Positions 43,406 through 52,317 are shown, counted from the first letter of the stretch. The stretch: 64,000 bases of DNA from Granulicella paludicola (GCF_025685545.1 NZ_JAGSYC010000021.1:1-64000), one strand, 5' to 3'. Translations and numbers: made by a program. The notes: generated by a model from the letters alone, not told the origin.

Positions 43406-46400
43406 GTGAAGCGTCTGTTTCGTATCCTTCTAGTCGCCGTCTGTCTTGGCTCCTCTGCCCTCGCAGTAAAGGCTCAACTGCCCACGGGCTCAATAGATGG
43501 CGTCAGCAAAGACCCGAGCGGAAGGGTTATTCAGGGCGCAAAGATCTTGGCAACGGACGATCGGCAGGGTACGGTGCGCGAAGTCCGAACGAATGTGGAT
43601 GGGTCTTTCACACTCCCGAACCTAGCGCCCGGAAGCTACACGCTTGTGCTGACTTCGAGTGGCTTTGCCGATGTCAGTTATATCCACATACAGGTCGAAC
43701 CCGGCAAGGCCACAACGCTCGACACGACCTTCCAGATGGCTTCGCAGGCGAGCGCGGTCACCGTCGGCGCGGTCACCAGTCATGAGATTGATCTGACGCA
43801 GTCGATGCTGCAAGGGCAGATCACCTCGGCAACAATCCAGAGCATCCCTCTGAATGGACGCAACTTTCTCGAGCTTGCCTTCTTGATTCCGGGCAATCGC
43901 CCCGCCCCCACTTTCGACCCCACAAAGACGAACACGCTGGAGATTTCTTCAGCTGGTGGCTTCGGTCGTGGCGGCAACATCCTCGTGGACGGCGCCGACA
44001 ATAACGATGAGGTAGTGGGCGGAACGTTATCGAACTTCCCGCAGGATTCGATTGCACAGTTTCAGATTGCGACCGCGCGTTTCACCGCGGAGGTAGGCCG
44101 CTCGGGTAACAGCATCATCAACATCGTAACGAAGTCTGGCGGAAACCAAACGCATGGCTCGGCATTCCTGTTCGAGCGCAATCGGCACCTGCAGGGACTG
44201 CCCGCCACCTTCGATCGCTCGCAACCGGTGCCGCGCTTCGACCGTGAGCAGGCCGGTGGATCTATCGGTGGCCCGTTCCAGCGGTACAAGGCCTTCTACT
44301 TCTTGTCCTTCGAGTTCCGCGATCAGAACGCGGCGATCCAGACAGGCACACGCGTCTTCTCGACGACGCCATATGGCGGAACGCCGTACTACGGACACAT
44401 CATCAACACCGCAGCACCTGCACCGCTGCGTGACCTGCTGCTGTCGAACCGCGTCGACTACCACCTCGATAACAACGATAGTTTCAGTCTGCGCTACAGC
44501 TATAACCATTCAACCGACACGGCGCAGGCCTCGGCTGCGCAGGCCACTCCATACTCTACAGCGGCTGAACGGCAGAACGCCTTGAACCGCTTTCACTCAG
44601 CGGTGGCTACATGGACACGCCTTATCGGGTCGAAGATGACGAATGATTTCTCCGTCCATTACGACAACTTCTACAACAATCTTCCGCCGTTCCCGCAGAA
44701 TGCCTCGACGACGAACCCAGCGCTGGGTCTGACAAACGAGCTTTTATTCCCTGATCTTGCAGATGGTGCAAACTTCAACCTTCCGCAGGCCACAAGGATG
44801 AAGCGTTTTCAGTTTCGCGACGCCTTCACGGCTGCTATCGGCAACCATACGCTTCATGCTGGTGCGGAGTTCCAGCATTACCACGTCAACGGCCTCATCA
44901 ATGTCTTCGGCACCGGCTCCGTTATCCTTGTCTCCGACTTTGCGTTTCAGGATTTGAACGGCGATGGCGTCGTGAACGATCGCGACATCCCGGTTGCTGT
45001 CGGTATTCACAGCACGGCTCCGATCATCCCCGTTCCGATTCCCAGCATCACCAACAACTACACGGGCCTGTATGCGCAGGACGACTGGCGCGTCTCGCGC
45101 AGGCTTACGCTGAACCTCGGTCTGCGGTGGGAGTATGACTCCGATGCCACAGGACAGGACGCCGCGCATCAGCCGTGCGCTTCGCTTAACTCCGCACCAA
45201 CGACACCCTGCACATGGATGGCGAATATCCTTCCTCTGCACAAGTATCCTGATACAAAGGACTTCGGGCCGCGCGTTGGATTCGTCCTCGATCCGTTCGG
45301 CAAAGGCAAGACGGTTGTACGTGGCGGCTATGGCATGTACTACGACCGCGTGATTCTGGAAGCCGGTTCGAAGGAACTCGTGCAGAACGACCGTGCGCTC
45401 ACCGTCACACAGTACGGCGGTTCGAGCTGCATCATCCCGGGCACGCCTGCGCCAGCAGCGCTAGGAAACTGCTTTGCGCCGGGCGCGCGCTTCGCGACTG
45501 GAAGCCCGATGATCAACTCGGCGTTTACCGGTCCTCACCAGACAGGCGGCGTTGGTATCGTTGCGCTCGGACCGGACTCGCATCATCCTCTGTTCGAACA
45601 ATTCTCGCTCGGTGTGCAGCAGCAGTTGCAGAACAACTGGCTCGTCAGCGCGGATGGTCTCCACGTCTTTGGCACGCGCGAGTTGATTGGCCACCTGCTC
45701 CGCAACACGACCTCTACCTCGCCCTATGTCCAATGCCCAGGCAGCAATGCGCTTTGTGTCATTACCGATCCGCTCTCGGGTATCAGCGACAGCGTAACTA
45801 TTCTCGATTCGTCAGCGAAGAGCTGGTACGACGGTCTGCTGGTTAGTGTCGGCCGTCGCTCCGGGCACATTGGGCACGTAGGCTACGACTTCAACTTGAG
45901 CTATACGCTCTCCAAGACCTTTGACTACTCTGACGACGATCAGCTGGAGAACGGCAACGCCGACGAGCAGGTGAACCTGGTAGAAAGCGCGTCGGGCCTT
46001 CGCAAAGAAAAGGGCTATGCATTGACCGATGAGCGCCATCGGCTGACGCTGTATGGCGAAGCGAAGCTGCCCTTCGGATTCAGCCTCGCGCCGCTTTACA
46101 CCTTCGGCTCTGGTGTTGCAGCAGATACGTTCTTGCCGAGTACCGATGGGGTGAATGGTTCGACAGGATCGCGGCTTCCGCTGTTGCCGCGCAATGCGCT
46201 GGGTCGTCAGATCAGGAACAGCGACCAGCTCAACGCCGTGATCGATCGTTGGAACACACTGCCTGCCTGCCCTGCGGCGAACCCCTGCAATGTCGGCGGT
46301 ACCATTGATCATGTTCCAAGTGGCATCAACTTCTTCAGCCCGTTCAGCTCACTGGATATGCGCTTGCGCAAGGACATCCATCTTCACGACGCACTTACGC

Positions 46401-46633
46401 TGAGCCTGATCGGCGAAGGGTTCAACCTCTTCAACGAGGTCAACATCCGCGGAACGAACAACGCGAACTTCGCGGGTCGCAACATTTCCATCAATCAGTC
46501 GCCCACCGCCCCTCCCCCCTTATCGCCGGTACCAACGCAGGGCAGCTTCTTTCAGGCGGATACAGTCGCCGGAGGCTTCTTTGGCTCCGGCGGTGCGCGC
46601 GCATTTCAATTAGCCGCACGATTGGAGTTCTGA
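43406..46633 (+). CDS. TonB-dependent outer-membrane receptor with Cna-B-like N-terminal domain
   Basis: The roughly 1075-residue receptor (GTG 43406, eight bases after GGAG) starts MKRLFRILLVAVCLGSSALA, a signal peptide. A carboxypeptidase-regulatory-like/Cna-B domain follows (about 26-110, GSIDGVSKDPSGRVIQGAKI), then a plug (IPLNGRNFLELAFLIPG, LVDGADNNDE, VNIVTKSGGN-like) and a large beta barrel ending in aromatic-type FQLAARLEF. This Oar-like type is hugely expanded in acidobacteria and is thought to import large substrates, though ligands are unknown. It is followed without a gap by an AhpD-like gene. GTG 43376 is an alternative start. Confidence 0.93.
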   Translation: MKRLFRILLVAVCLGSSALAVKAQLPTGSIDGVSKDPSGRVIQGAKILATDDRQGTVREVRTNVDGSFTLPNLAPGSYTLVLTSSGFADVSYIHIQVEPGKATTLDTTFQMASQASAVTVGAVTSHEIDLTQSMLQGQITSATIQSIPLNGRNFLELAFLIPGNRPAPTFDPTKTNTLEISSAGGFGRGGNILVDGADNNDEVVGGTLSNFPQDSIAQFQIATARFTAEVGRSGNSIINIVTKSGGNQTHGSAFLFERNRHLQGLPATFDRSQPVPRFDREQAGGSIGGPFQRYKAFYFLSFEFRDQNAAIQTGTRVFSTTPYGGTPYYGHIINTAAPAPLRDLLLSNRVDYHLDNNDSFSLRYSYNHSTDTAQASAAQATPYSTAAERQNALNRFHSAVATWTRLIGSKMTNDFSVHYDNFYNNLPPFPQNASTTNPALGLTNELLFPDLADGANFNLPQATRMKRFQFRDAFTAAIGNHTLHAGAEFQHYHVNGLINVFGTGSVILVSDFAFQDLNGDGVVNDRDIPVAVGIHSTAPIIPVPIPSITNNYTGLYAQDDWRVSRRLTLNLGLRWEYDSDATGQDAAHQPCASLNSAPTTPCTWMANILPLHKYPDTKDFGPRVGFVLDPFGKGKTVVRGGYGMYYDRVILEAGSKELVQNDRALTVTQYGGSSCIIPGTPAPAALGNCFAPGARFATGSPMINSAFTGPHQTGGVGIVALGPDSHHPLFEQFSLGVQQQLQNNWLVSADGLHVFGTRELIGHLLRNTTSTSPYVQCPGSNALCVITDPLSGISDSVTILDSSAKSWYDGLLVSVGRRSGHIGHVGYDFNLSYTLSKTFDYSDDDQLENGNADEQVNLVESASGLRKEKGYALTDERHRLTLYGEAKLPFGFSLAPLYTFGSGVAADTFLPSTDGVNGSTGSRLPLLPRNALGRQIRNSDQLNAVIDRWNTLPACPAANPCNVGGTIDHVPSGINFFSPFSSLDMRLRKDIHLHDALTLSLIGEGFNLFNEVNIRGTNNANFAGRNISINQSPTAPPPLSPVPTQGSFFQADTVAGGFFGSGGARAFQLAARLEF

Positions 46634-47221
46634 TTGAATCCACCGATGAAAGAACTCAACCTGCCGGTGATCAGCGAAGCAGACGCCTCGCCTGAGGTCG
46701 CACAGCTCTACGCACAGTTCCGCGAGAGCTCTGGTCGAACACGTGTCCCGGGCATCCTGCAATGCTTCGCTACGCATCCGCCGCTGCTCCAACACATGAT
46801 GGGTTTGGCTAAGTCCATGCTATTTAGCGAGGGGGCTCTCGGTCGGGCGAACAAGGAGATGCTTGCTACCTTCGTCTCGGCACACAACCAATGCGAGTAC
46901 TGCGCGGACAGCCATGGCTACGCTCTACGCATAAACGGCGGCTCCGTCGAGATGCTCGACGCTGCCATGCGTTGCGATGTTCAGGCGAAAACGATTGAGC
47001 CTGCACAGGCAGCGTTGCTGCAATTTGCGCAGAAAGTCACGGATGACTCAAAATCCATCACGCCTGAAGATGCGGAAGCTCTTCGCGTCGTAGGATGGTC
47101 GGACCTGCAGATCGCCGAGACGATCCATACGGCCGCTCTCTTTGCATGCTTCAACCGTGTGGTGAACGCGTTCGGCCTCCCTTCGCAAGAGATGATCGCC
47201 GCACTTGGGGGGGCGAGATGA
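46634..47221 (+). CDS. AhpD-like/CMD family protein
   Basis: The 195-residue protein has CEYCADSHGYAL (the ExxCxxxH-type AhpD motif) and a second helix pair, IAETIHTAALFACFNRVVNAFGLP, usual for the peroxidase-related CMD proteins. The frame starts at TTG 46634 directly after the receptor stop, with GGAG six bases upstream; ATG 46646 is an alternative. The ATGA overlap with the MFS gene shows it is in an operon with receptor and transporter. Confidence 0.88.
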   Translation: MNPPMKELNLPVISEADASPEVAQLYAQFRESSGRTRVPGILQCFATHPPLLQHMMGLAKSMLFSEGALGRANKEMLATFVSAHNQCEYCADSHGYALRINGGSVEMLDAAMRCDVQAKTIEPAQAALLQFAQKVTDDSKSITPEDAEALRVVGWSDLQIAETIHTAALFACFNRVVNAFGLPSQEMIAALGGAR

Positions 47222-48495
47222 CCACACAAGTCGCGCCGCTGTCGCACGAGGAAAGTTCACTGCGATATCCCGGATGGAAGGTTGCCGCCGCCGCGTTCGT
47301 TGGTGTCGGCACAAGCTTTTCTCCGATTGTGCCTTATACCTTCAGCCTGTTCCTGAACCCCCTCCATACGGAGTTCGGCTGGCAGCGGGAGGCGATCTCC
47401 GGTACCTTTGCACTGGCGGCGATCACGGTGGCGTTGGTATCTCCGGGCATTGGGGTGCTGTTCGATCGATTCGCGCCGCGTCGCATCATCCTGCCGTCGA
47501 TTCTGATCTTTGCGATGGCACTTGCCTCGCTGAGCCTTCTTGGCCCGAGCATCAAGCGCTTCTACCTGACGTTCTTCATTCTGGGTCTCGTTGCAAACGG
47601 CACCGCCCAATTCGCTTACACGCGCACTATTCTGACATGGTTCAGCAAGCGTCGCGGCATTGCGCTCGCCATCATTCTCACGGGTAGTGGAGTGGGGTCG
47701 ATTCTGATCCCTCCAGCTACACAGTGGGTAATTGATCACCATGGGTGGCGCAACGCTTATTTGCTGCTGGGAGGCATTGCGCTCTGCGGCCTGCCACTGA
47801 CAGCGCTGCTCGTACGAAACCGCCCACTGCCAGCAACTCGCGAAGACGAAAGCGCAATCGCAGGCGTGACTGTTGCCGTTGCCCTTCGTCGTGCGCCCTT
47901 CTGGATCATGGCCTTCATCATTATGCTGTCGGCGTTTAATGAAAATGGTCTTGTGACGAACATGGCGGCGATGCTGACAGAGCATGGCATCTCACCGCAA
48001 TCCGCGGCGCTTGCGTTGTCCGTTCGCGGCGGCGCAGGAATTATCGGCAGGCTTTGTACCGGCTTTCTCATCGACAGATTTTCCGCGCAGCGAATTCAGA
48101 CCTTCATCCTCATGCTCTCGGCCGCAGGAACGCTGATTCTGGCATTTTCAGGAACGTCAGCCCTGGCCCTACTGGGCGCAGCCTTATTGGGCATAGGGCT
48201 TGGAAGCGAAGCTGACATCATCCCTTATTTGCTTGCCAACTATTTTGGCCGTAAACACTTCTCGGTACTCTACGGACTCACCTGGACAGCCTACGCGATC
48301 GGCGGCGCCACCGGCCCTATAGTGGTTGGCCATCTTTACGACCGCTGGGGCTCCTACCAGCCTCGCTTTATCGTCGGTCTTGCCTGCGTTGCGTTGCTGG
48401 CAACGCTCATAAGCCTTTTGCTGCGCAGCGAACGCGCTGACGACCGCGTCATACTTCAAGAACTCATCCCAGCAGACATCTCCACGGAGGAATAG
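47218..48495 (+). CDS. Major facilitator superfamily transporter
   Basis: The 425-residue protein has 12 predicted spans. The loop 2-3 motif GVLFDRFAPRRI and its second-half relative RLCTGFLIDRFSAQRI are visible. It resembles the OFA/monocarboxylate-type group (LTGSGVGSILIPPATQWVIDHHGWRNAYLLLG). Likely role is inner-membrane uptake or export of a small organic acid brought in by the neighbouring receptor. Start ATG 47218 lies inside the preceding stop. Confidence 0.9.
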   Translation: MTTQVAPLSHEESSLRYPGWKVAAAAFVGVGTSFSPIVPYTFSLFLNPLHTEFGWQREAISGTFALAAITVALVSPGIGVLFDRFAPRRIILPSILIFAMALASLSLLGPSIKRFYLTFFILGLVANGTAQFAYTRTILTWFSKRRGIALAIILTGSGVGSILIPPATQWVIDHHGWRNAYLLLGGIALCGLPLTALLVRNRPLPATREDESAIAGVTVAVALRRAPFWIMAFIIMLSAFNENGLVTNMAAMLTEHGISPQSAALALSVRGGAGIIGRLCTGFLIDRFSAQRIQTFILMLSAAGTLILAFSGTSALALLGAALLGIGLGSEADIIPYLLANYFGRKHFSVLYGLTWTAYAIGGATGPIVVGHLYDRWGSYQPRFIVGLACVALLATLISLLLRSERADDRVILQELIPADISTEE

Positions 48496-48496
48496 C

Positions 48497-49054
48497 ATGC
48501 CGCACATCGCTTTGCCTGAAGATATGCCGGGCATCACAGCCGGTTTCGCCTTCTGCCCCGACACCGCCAAGCCCATGCGTGAGCTTGCGCACATCCTCTT
48601 GCATACATCCGGAACGGACGGCTTCAGCTCACGCGATCGCGAACTGATTGCTGCATTCGTTTCTTCGCGCAACACCTGCTACTTCTGCCAGACGAGCCAC
48701 GGCGCTGCCGCAAGCCATCTGAACGGTGGCGATCAAACGCTCGTGGAAGCCGTCTGTCGCGACTACAGAACAGCCCCGGTCTCTGAAAAGCTGTGCGCCT
48801 TACTCGCAATCGCTGAACAGGTTCAGATCGATGGCAAGCGCGTCACAAGCCAACTCGTCGAAAACGCGCGCCAGAGCGGAGCTACAGATTTTGAAATCCA
48901 CGACACAGTCCTTATTGCCGCGGCTTTCTGCATGTTCAACCGCTACGTCGATGGCCTCGCGACAGTCCAGCCGCGCAATAGTGAGATGTATGTGGAGATG
49001 GGAAAGCGGATGGCCGAAAAGGGCTACGCCGCCGCTCCTCAACCAGCGCCTTAA
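48497..49054 (+). CDS. AhpD-like/CMD family protein, close paralogue of 42613-43197
   Basis: The 185-residue protein has CYFCQTSHGAAASHLNGGD and EIHDTVLIAAAFCMFNRYVDGL. It shares length, order of motifs and even the MPHIALP start with the divergently transcribed protein at 42613-43197. It begins one base after the MFS stop, so receptor, CMD, MFS and CMD form one operon. Confidence 0.88.
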   Translation: MPHIALPEDMPGITAGFAFCPDTAKPMRELAHILLHTSGTDGFSSRDRELIAAFVSSRNTCYFCQTSHGAAASHLNGGDQTLVEAVCRDYRTAPVSEKLCALLAIAEQVQIDGKRVTSQLVENARQSGATDFEIHDTVLIAAAFCMFNRYVDGLATVQPRNSEMYVEMGKRMAEKGYAAAPQPAP

Positions 49055-49391
49055 GTTAATTCCCCTTACGCGGCGGGCGTGCGGTAGCTCGTAATTTCAC
49101 ACTGACAGCTGGTGTGATCCATCTTTCGATGGAGACGTCATTTGAGAGGGGCTTCACTTGCCCTAAATCGCAAAACGCGACGCTAAGCGAAGTTGGGCCA
49201 ACAAGAGCACGTCATTCGCCAGGAAAGCCTCTTATCACGTAGTTGCTCTTGCGAGAGGGTAAGGAAATTTAATCTCTGAGGGGAAACGCGCTCCCATGCC
49301 GCGGCTCCATGGCTGGCACCTGGTTGCACGGTCAAAAGGACCTCTCAGGCTTGCCTGAGGGCTCACACTTTAGATAAGGAATCTCGGACAG
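49055..49391. other. Intergenic gap of about 340 bases between convergent genes
   Basis: Contains TCACACTGACAGCT (49097-49110), which can form a TCACAC/GTGTGA hairpin and recurs at 59442-59455 upstream of another TonB receptor. It also contains the terminator at 49334-49359. No gene is supported. Confidence 0.45.
49334..49359 (-). terminator. Intrinsic terminator after the carbonic anhydrase gene
   Basis: CTCAGGC-AA-GCCTGAG on the minus strand (49344-49359) is followed by AGGTCCTTTT. It lies 33 bases beyond the stop of the carbonic anhydrase gene. Confidence 0.6.
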
Positions 49392-49973
49392 TTAGCTCGC
49401 AGCACCAATCTTTGTGGCTTCTTCAACTTCGATGAGCCTGCCGGATTTTACGTCATAAACGTAGCCATAGATCGGAATAGATGCGGGGACGAGCGGATGC
49501 TTACGGATACGCTCAACGTCGTCGATCACAGCTTGCTTTTGGTCAGGGATCGTAAGGAACTCGACAAACTGGGCGGCCCGACTACCGGGTCCTTTGCCCA
49601 CGTCTCTAAAGCCTTCGGCTGTGAGTGCTGCGGTTTCAAGAGAACTGGCGAGGAGACCGCGGATGACATCATTAGTGAAGAACTCCATGCCACAATCCGT
49701 ATGGTGGATGACAAAGAACTCCTTAGTCCCGAGGAGCTTATAGCTGATGACGAGAGAGCGGATGGCATCATCCGAGGCACGACCGCCGGCGTTTCGTATG
49801 ACGTGTGCGTCGCCCTCTGCGAGCCCCGCATATTTGGCAGGGTCCAGACGCGCATCCATGCAGGTGAGAATGGCGAAGCCACGTGCGGGTGGAAGAGCGA
49901 GGCCGCCTTTGTCGCCAAAGGTATTTACGTACTGCTGATTGGAAGAGAGGATTTCCTTGAGGATTTTGCTCAT
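49392..49973 (-). CDS. Beta-class carbonic anhydrase
   Basis: The 193-residue zinc enzyme interconverts CO2 and bicarbonate. Zinc ligands C38 ([10 protein letters not shown]), H91 and C94 (HHTDCGM) and the D40-R42 dyad are present. It belongs to the short clade common in soil bacteria. It is the last gene of a five-gene minus-strand run (51591 to 49392) with gaps of 22-60 bases, an unusual partner for DUF6644 and DUF6152 proteins. Confidence 0.95.
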   Translation of the reverse strand: MSKILKEILSSNQQYVNTFGDKGGLALPPARGFAILTCMDARLDPAKYAGLAEGDAHVIRNAGGRASDDAIRSLVISYKLLGTKEFFVIHHTDCGMEFFTNDVIRGLLASSLETAALTAEGFRDVGKGPGSRAAQFVEFLTIPDQKQAVIDDVERIRKHPLVPASIPIYGYVYDVKSGRLIEVEEATKIGAAS

Positions 49974-50000
49974 GATGAAGTTCCTTGAACTGCGCCTGCG

Positions 50001-50486
50001 TTAGTTGGAAGCGTCGGGATTGACAACGTGAATGGGGAGATCCCAGTGGTTGGTGGTCAACTCCCATCGGCGATTCTCTTCACGCTTGAAAGTGGCCTGG
50101 TCGGGGAAGAGTTGCTTTGCGACCTCAGCCTCAGATTGGCCAGGAGGTGCATCAGCGGAGGCGCGAATGATAATGATGCGGTAGTCCCAGCGGACTTCCT
50201 CGCTGGTGTGGAGGCTGGGTGCGTAGACGGTGAAATCCTTGACGTATCCAAGTTGTTTTTGCCGCTCGAGGATTGCGATCTGATACTTCTTGAAGAGTGC
50301 CCACCATTCATCTTTGAAACCGTATTTTGTGCGGTAAACCCACTCCTCGATCACGGGTTTAGTTGCCGGAGCCGCCGTCATCACCTGCTGAGCGGCGGTT
50401 GCCCGAGATGGCGTGATCAATGTAGCGAGTGAGAACAATGCAAGAACGAGACTATTTCGTACTGCGAATCGGATGTTGAAATTCAT
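50001..50486 (-). CDS. Secreted protein of unknown function
   Basis: The 161-residue product from ATG 50486 (preceded by AGGAG) begins MNFNIRFAVRNSLVLALFSL, a signal peptide cut near ATAAQQ. The mature part is a small soluble domain (EEWVYRTKYGFKDEWWALFK, RWDYRIIIIRASADA, RWELTTNHWDLPIH). The fold may be of the dimeric alpha-beta-barrel type, but that is a guess. It is in the same operon as the membrane proteins and the carbonic anhydrase. Confidence 0.75.
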   Translation of the reverse strand: MNFNIRFAVRNSLVLALFSLATLITPSRATAAQQVMTAAPATKPVIEEWVYRTKYGFKDEWWALFKKYQIAILERQKQLGYVKDFTVYAPSLHTSEEVRWDYRIIIIRASADAPPGQSEAEVAKQLFPDQATFKREENRRWELTTNHWDLPIHVVNPDASN

Positions 50487-50544
50487 CGAGAGTTCTCCTG
50501 GTGGGCAATTGCTTAGCTGCGAAGGTCTCATTGCGTTCCTTAAG

Positions 50545-51027
50545 TTAGATCAAACCAATAGCTCTACCTGCGACTCCGACGCCCAGCCAAAGTAGCATCG
50601 AGACAACGGCGACCGCTCTTTGAGCGAGCTCAGGAGGAGTATCTGTACCTGCGCGATTCAGAGCTCTACGGTGCAGCGTGAAATAGAAAAGGATTGAGCT
50701 GGCGAGAAGTGCCATCTTCCAACGGAACGCTGGGCTGAAGTAACACTTCATGGCTTCTTCCGAGAGAAGTCCGATGCCCGAAAGGATAAGGATCGTCAGG
50801 CTTACAAGCAAGACGCGGCCTAGATCATGGCCTATGTTCTTCGCCGACTCTCCTTTCAGGATCACGCCGAGAAGACGAAGGTCGATGAGCAGCACCGACC
50901 CGCCGAGCGCCGCAAGCGAGAGCAGGTGGACCATCTCGACGACTGCAAAGGCCCACCGACTCACCTGCATGAATTGACCGAGCGGTGACTGCGAAAGAGC
51001 AACGAATAGGTGGTGGGGAGATGGCAC
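50545..51027 (-). CDS. Four-span membrane protein, DUF6644-like (copy 2)
   Basis: The 160-residue protein has four membrane helices, with SRWAFAVVEMVHLLSLAALGGSVLLIDLRLLGV in the first pair and FSPAFRWKMALLASSILFYF in the third. The invariant-looking His and Arg residues could bind heme or a quinone. It is a paralogue of the next gene (shared E..H.L......G...L.DLR.LGV). Role unknown; the membrane location and redox-type neighbours suggest electron transfer or a sensor. Confidence 0.7.
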   Translation of the reverse strand: MPSPHHLFVALSQSPLGQFMQVSRWAFAVVEMVHLLSLAALGGSVLLIDLRLLGVILKGESAKNIGHDLGRVLLVSLTILILSGIGLLSEEAMKCYFSPAFRWKMALLASSILFYFTLHRRALNRAGTDTPPELAQRAVAVVSMLLWLGVGVAGRAIGLI

Positions 51028-51048
51028 GCTTTTCTTTCCTTGTGTGCG

Positions 51049-51546
51049 TTAGAAGTAAGCAATGGCCCGACCCGCTATGACGACGCAGCTCCACAGCGTA
51101 AGTGAGGCGATGGCCGCAGCCCGGGCGCGCCATGGCGAGCGATGCTCAAGCTCCCATTCGGATACGCGGCGATAGACTGACGTGTGAAAGATCAAAGGGT
51201 TCAGCCCGACGAGCAGCAGTAAGATGAGCTTCACGCGGAAGGCGGGGTTTACGTAGTTCTTTGCGGCTTCAGCCCAGAAGAGCAGTAGTCCACTGGAGAC
51301 CATGACGCCAAAGCCTGCCCAGGTGAGAGGAAAGACGGCGCGAGATAAACGTGTAACAGGAACCTCGCGAAGAACTACGCCGAGCATACGGAGATCAAGT
51401 AACGAAATGGTGCCGACAAGAAGCGTGATTGCCAAAACGTGGACCGATTCGATGATGGAGAAGGCATAGTCCGATTCGCGGATCGCGGTTCCGACCTGCG
51501 AATCGTAGATGACTTGGCAGAGATGTTGCAGGATAGGTTGGGTCAT
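51049..51546 (-). CDS. Four-span membrane protein, DUF6644-like (copy 1)
   Basis: The 165-residue protein has the same pattern as its neighbour: ESDYAFSIIESVHVLAITLL, GTISLLDLRMLGVVLREVPV, then NPAFRVKLILLLLVGLNPLIF. The His in the first helix, the DLRMLGV turn and the NPAFRVK start of helix 3 are shared. The tandem copies probably arose by duplication and may form a heterodimer. Confidence 0.7.
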   Translation of the reverse strand: MTQPILQHLCQVIYDSQVGTAIRESDYAFSIIESVHVLAITLLVGTISLLDLRMLGVVLREVPVTRLSRAVFPLTWAGFGVMVSSGLLLFWAEAAKNYVNPAFRVKLILLLLVGLNPLIFHTSVYRRVSEWELEHRSPWRARAAAIASLTLWSCVVIAGRAIAYF

Positions 51547-51590
51547 TGGGGAAGAGCCGGCACTTGTACAAGCGCCGGCCCTGGAACTCC

Positions 51591-52040
51591 TTAGCTCTTG
51601 CCCGTGCCTGAAAGATTGCCCTGTACGGTGCCGTTGTCTCCGGGACCGCCATCACCGGGGCTGCCACCATAAACCGAACGCCCGTCGGGCAGCGTCACAC
51701 GTCGCGCATCGACCAAGTGTGAACCGTCCTTGGCGCGGTAGCCATCCACAACGATCTGGTCGCCGATCTTGAGGTCGCCCTTCTTCCATCCACGACGGCT
51801 GAGGGCACCAGGACCTGCGCCTTCACATCCCCAGTTGATGAGCTTTCCGCTCTTTGGGTCTGTGACATCGACGTAGAAGTAAGAATGTGGGTTTGTCCAT
51901 TCCACACGCGTGATCTTGCCTACCAGCCGCGTGGGCTTGGTGCCATCGAATTCCGCGGCGAAGGAGTGATGCGCATAGGCAGGGACTGCCGCGATAGACG
52001 CCAGGACGAGGAGAGCTGATGCTGCGATTTTAGCTTTCAT
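51591..52040 (-). CDS. Secreted DUF6152-type protein
   Basis: The 149-residue product starts at ATG 52040 (AAAGGA upstream) with the signal MKAKIAASALLVLASIAAVP and the characteristic mature start AHHSFAAEFDGTKP, followed by VEWTNPHSYFYVDV and WGCEGAGPGALSRRGW. These proteins are common in acidobacteria and proteobacteria and are probably periplasmic OB-fold-like domains. It is the first gene of the operon and is preceded by a leader peptide and a strong terminator hairpin, so it is probably controlled by attenuation. Confidence 0.85.
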   Translation of the reverse strand: MKAKIAASALLVLASIAAVPAYAHHSFAAEFDGTKPTRLVGKITRVEWTNPHSYFYVDVTDPKSGKLINWGCEGAGPGALSRRGWKKGDLKIGDQIVVDGYRAKDGSHLVDARRVTLPDGRSVYGGSPGDGGPGDNGTVQGNLSGTGKS

Positions 52041-52103
52041 TCTGAATCCTTTTCGGTTTTGAGTTGAGATAAGCGGCAAGTCTTTGAATTGATCGCTCAT
52101 GCG

Positions 52104-52190
52104 AAATAAAAGACCCGCTCCATCAGGAGCGGGTCTTCGGTCTCGTAGGGTCTAGCTAATCAACGGTTTTGCTCTCATTCAGAGCAAAAC
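52104..52190 (-). promoter_or_regulatory. Attenuator: early hairpin plus intrinsic terminator in the 5' UTR
   Basis: Reading the minus strand, a 10-bp hairpin GTTTTGCTCT-GAATG-AGAGCAAAAC (52166-52190) begins six bases after the leader stop. An 11-bp GC-rich hairpin, AGACCCGCTCC-TGAT-GGAGCGGGTCT (52111-52136), follows and runs into TTTTATTT (52104-52110). The terminator stands 64 bases before the DUF6152 start, so most transcripts would stop unless it is bypassed. Confidence 0.7.
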
Positions 52191-52195
52191 AAGCA

Positions 52196-52273
52196 TCACA
52201 GCCGAACGCACGTCGAAGTCCACTCCACCGGGAAGGAACGACGACAACAGCGCGACGCTGTGAGCAAGAACAT
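52196..52273 (-). CDS. Cys-rich leader peptide L1 (upstream of the DUF6152 operon)
   Basis: A 25-residue frame starts at ATG 52273 and contains TASRCCRRSF (codons TGT TGT) and a further Cys near the end (STCVRL). The candidate -10 box ends seven bases before the A of the ATG, so the mRNA should start at or next to the start codon (a leaderless message). It stops just before the hairpin pair of the attenuator. Ribosome stalling at the Cys codons when Cys-tRNA is scarce would change folding downstream. Confidence 0.6.
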   Translation of the reverse strand: MFLLTASRCCRRSFPVEWTSTCVRL

Positions 52274-52279
52274 GGCTAA

Positions 52280-52308
52280 ACTTTAGGGAACAAGCTGCCA
52301 CATGTCAA
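52280..52308 (-). promoter_or_regulatory. Promoter for leader L1
   Basis: TTGACA (52303-52308), exactly 17 bp, then TAAAGT (52280-52285) on the minus strand. It is back to back with the plus-strand promoter at 52318-52346; the two -35 boxes are only 9 bp apart. Confidence 0.7.
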
Positions 52309-52317
52309 GAGGCAGAC

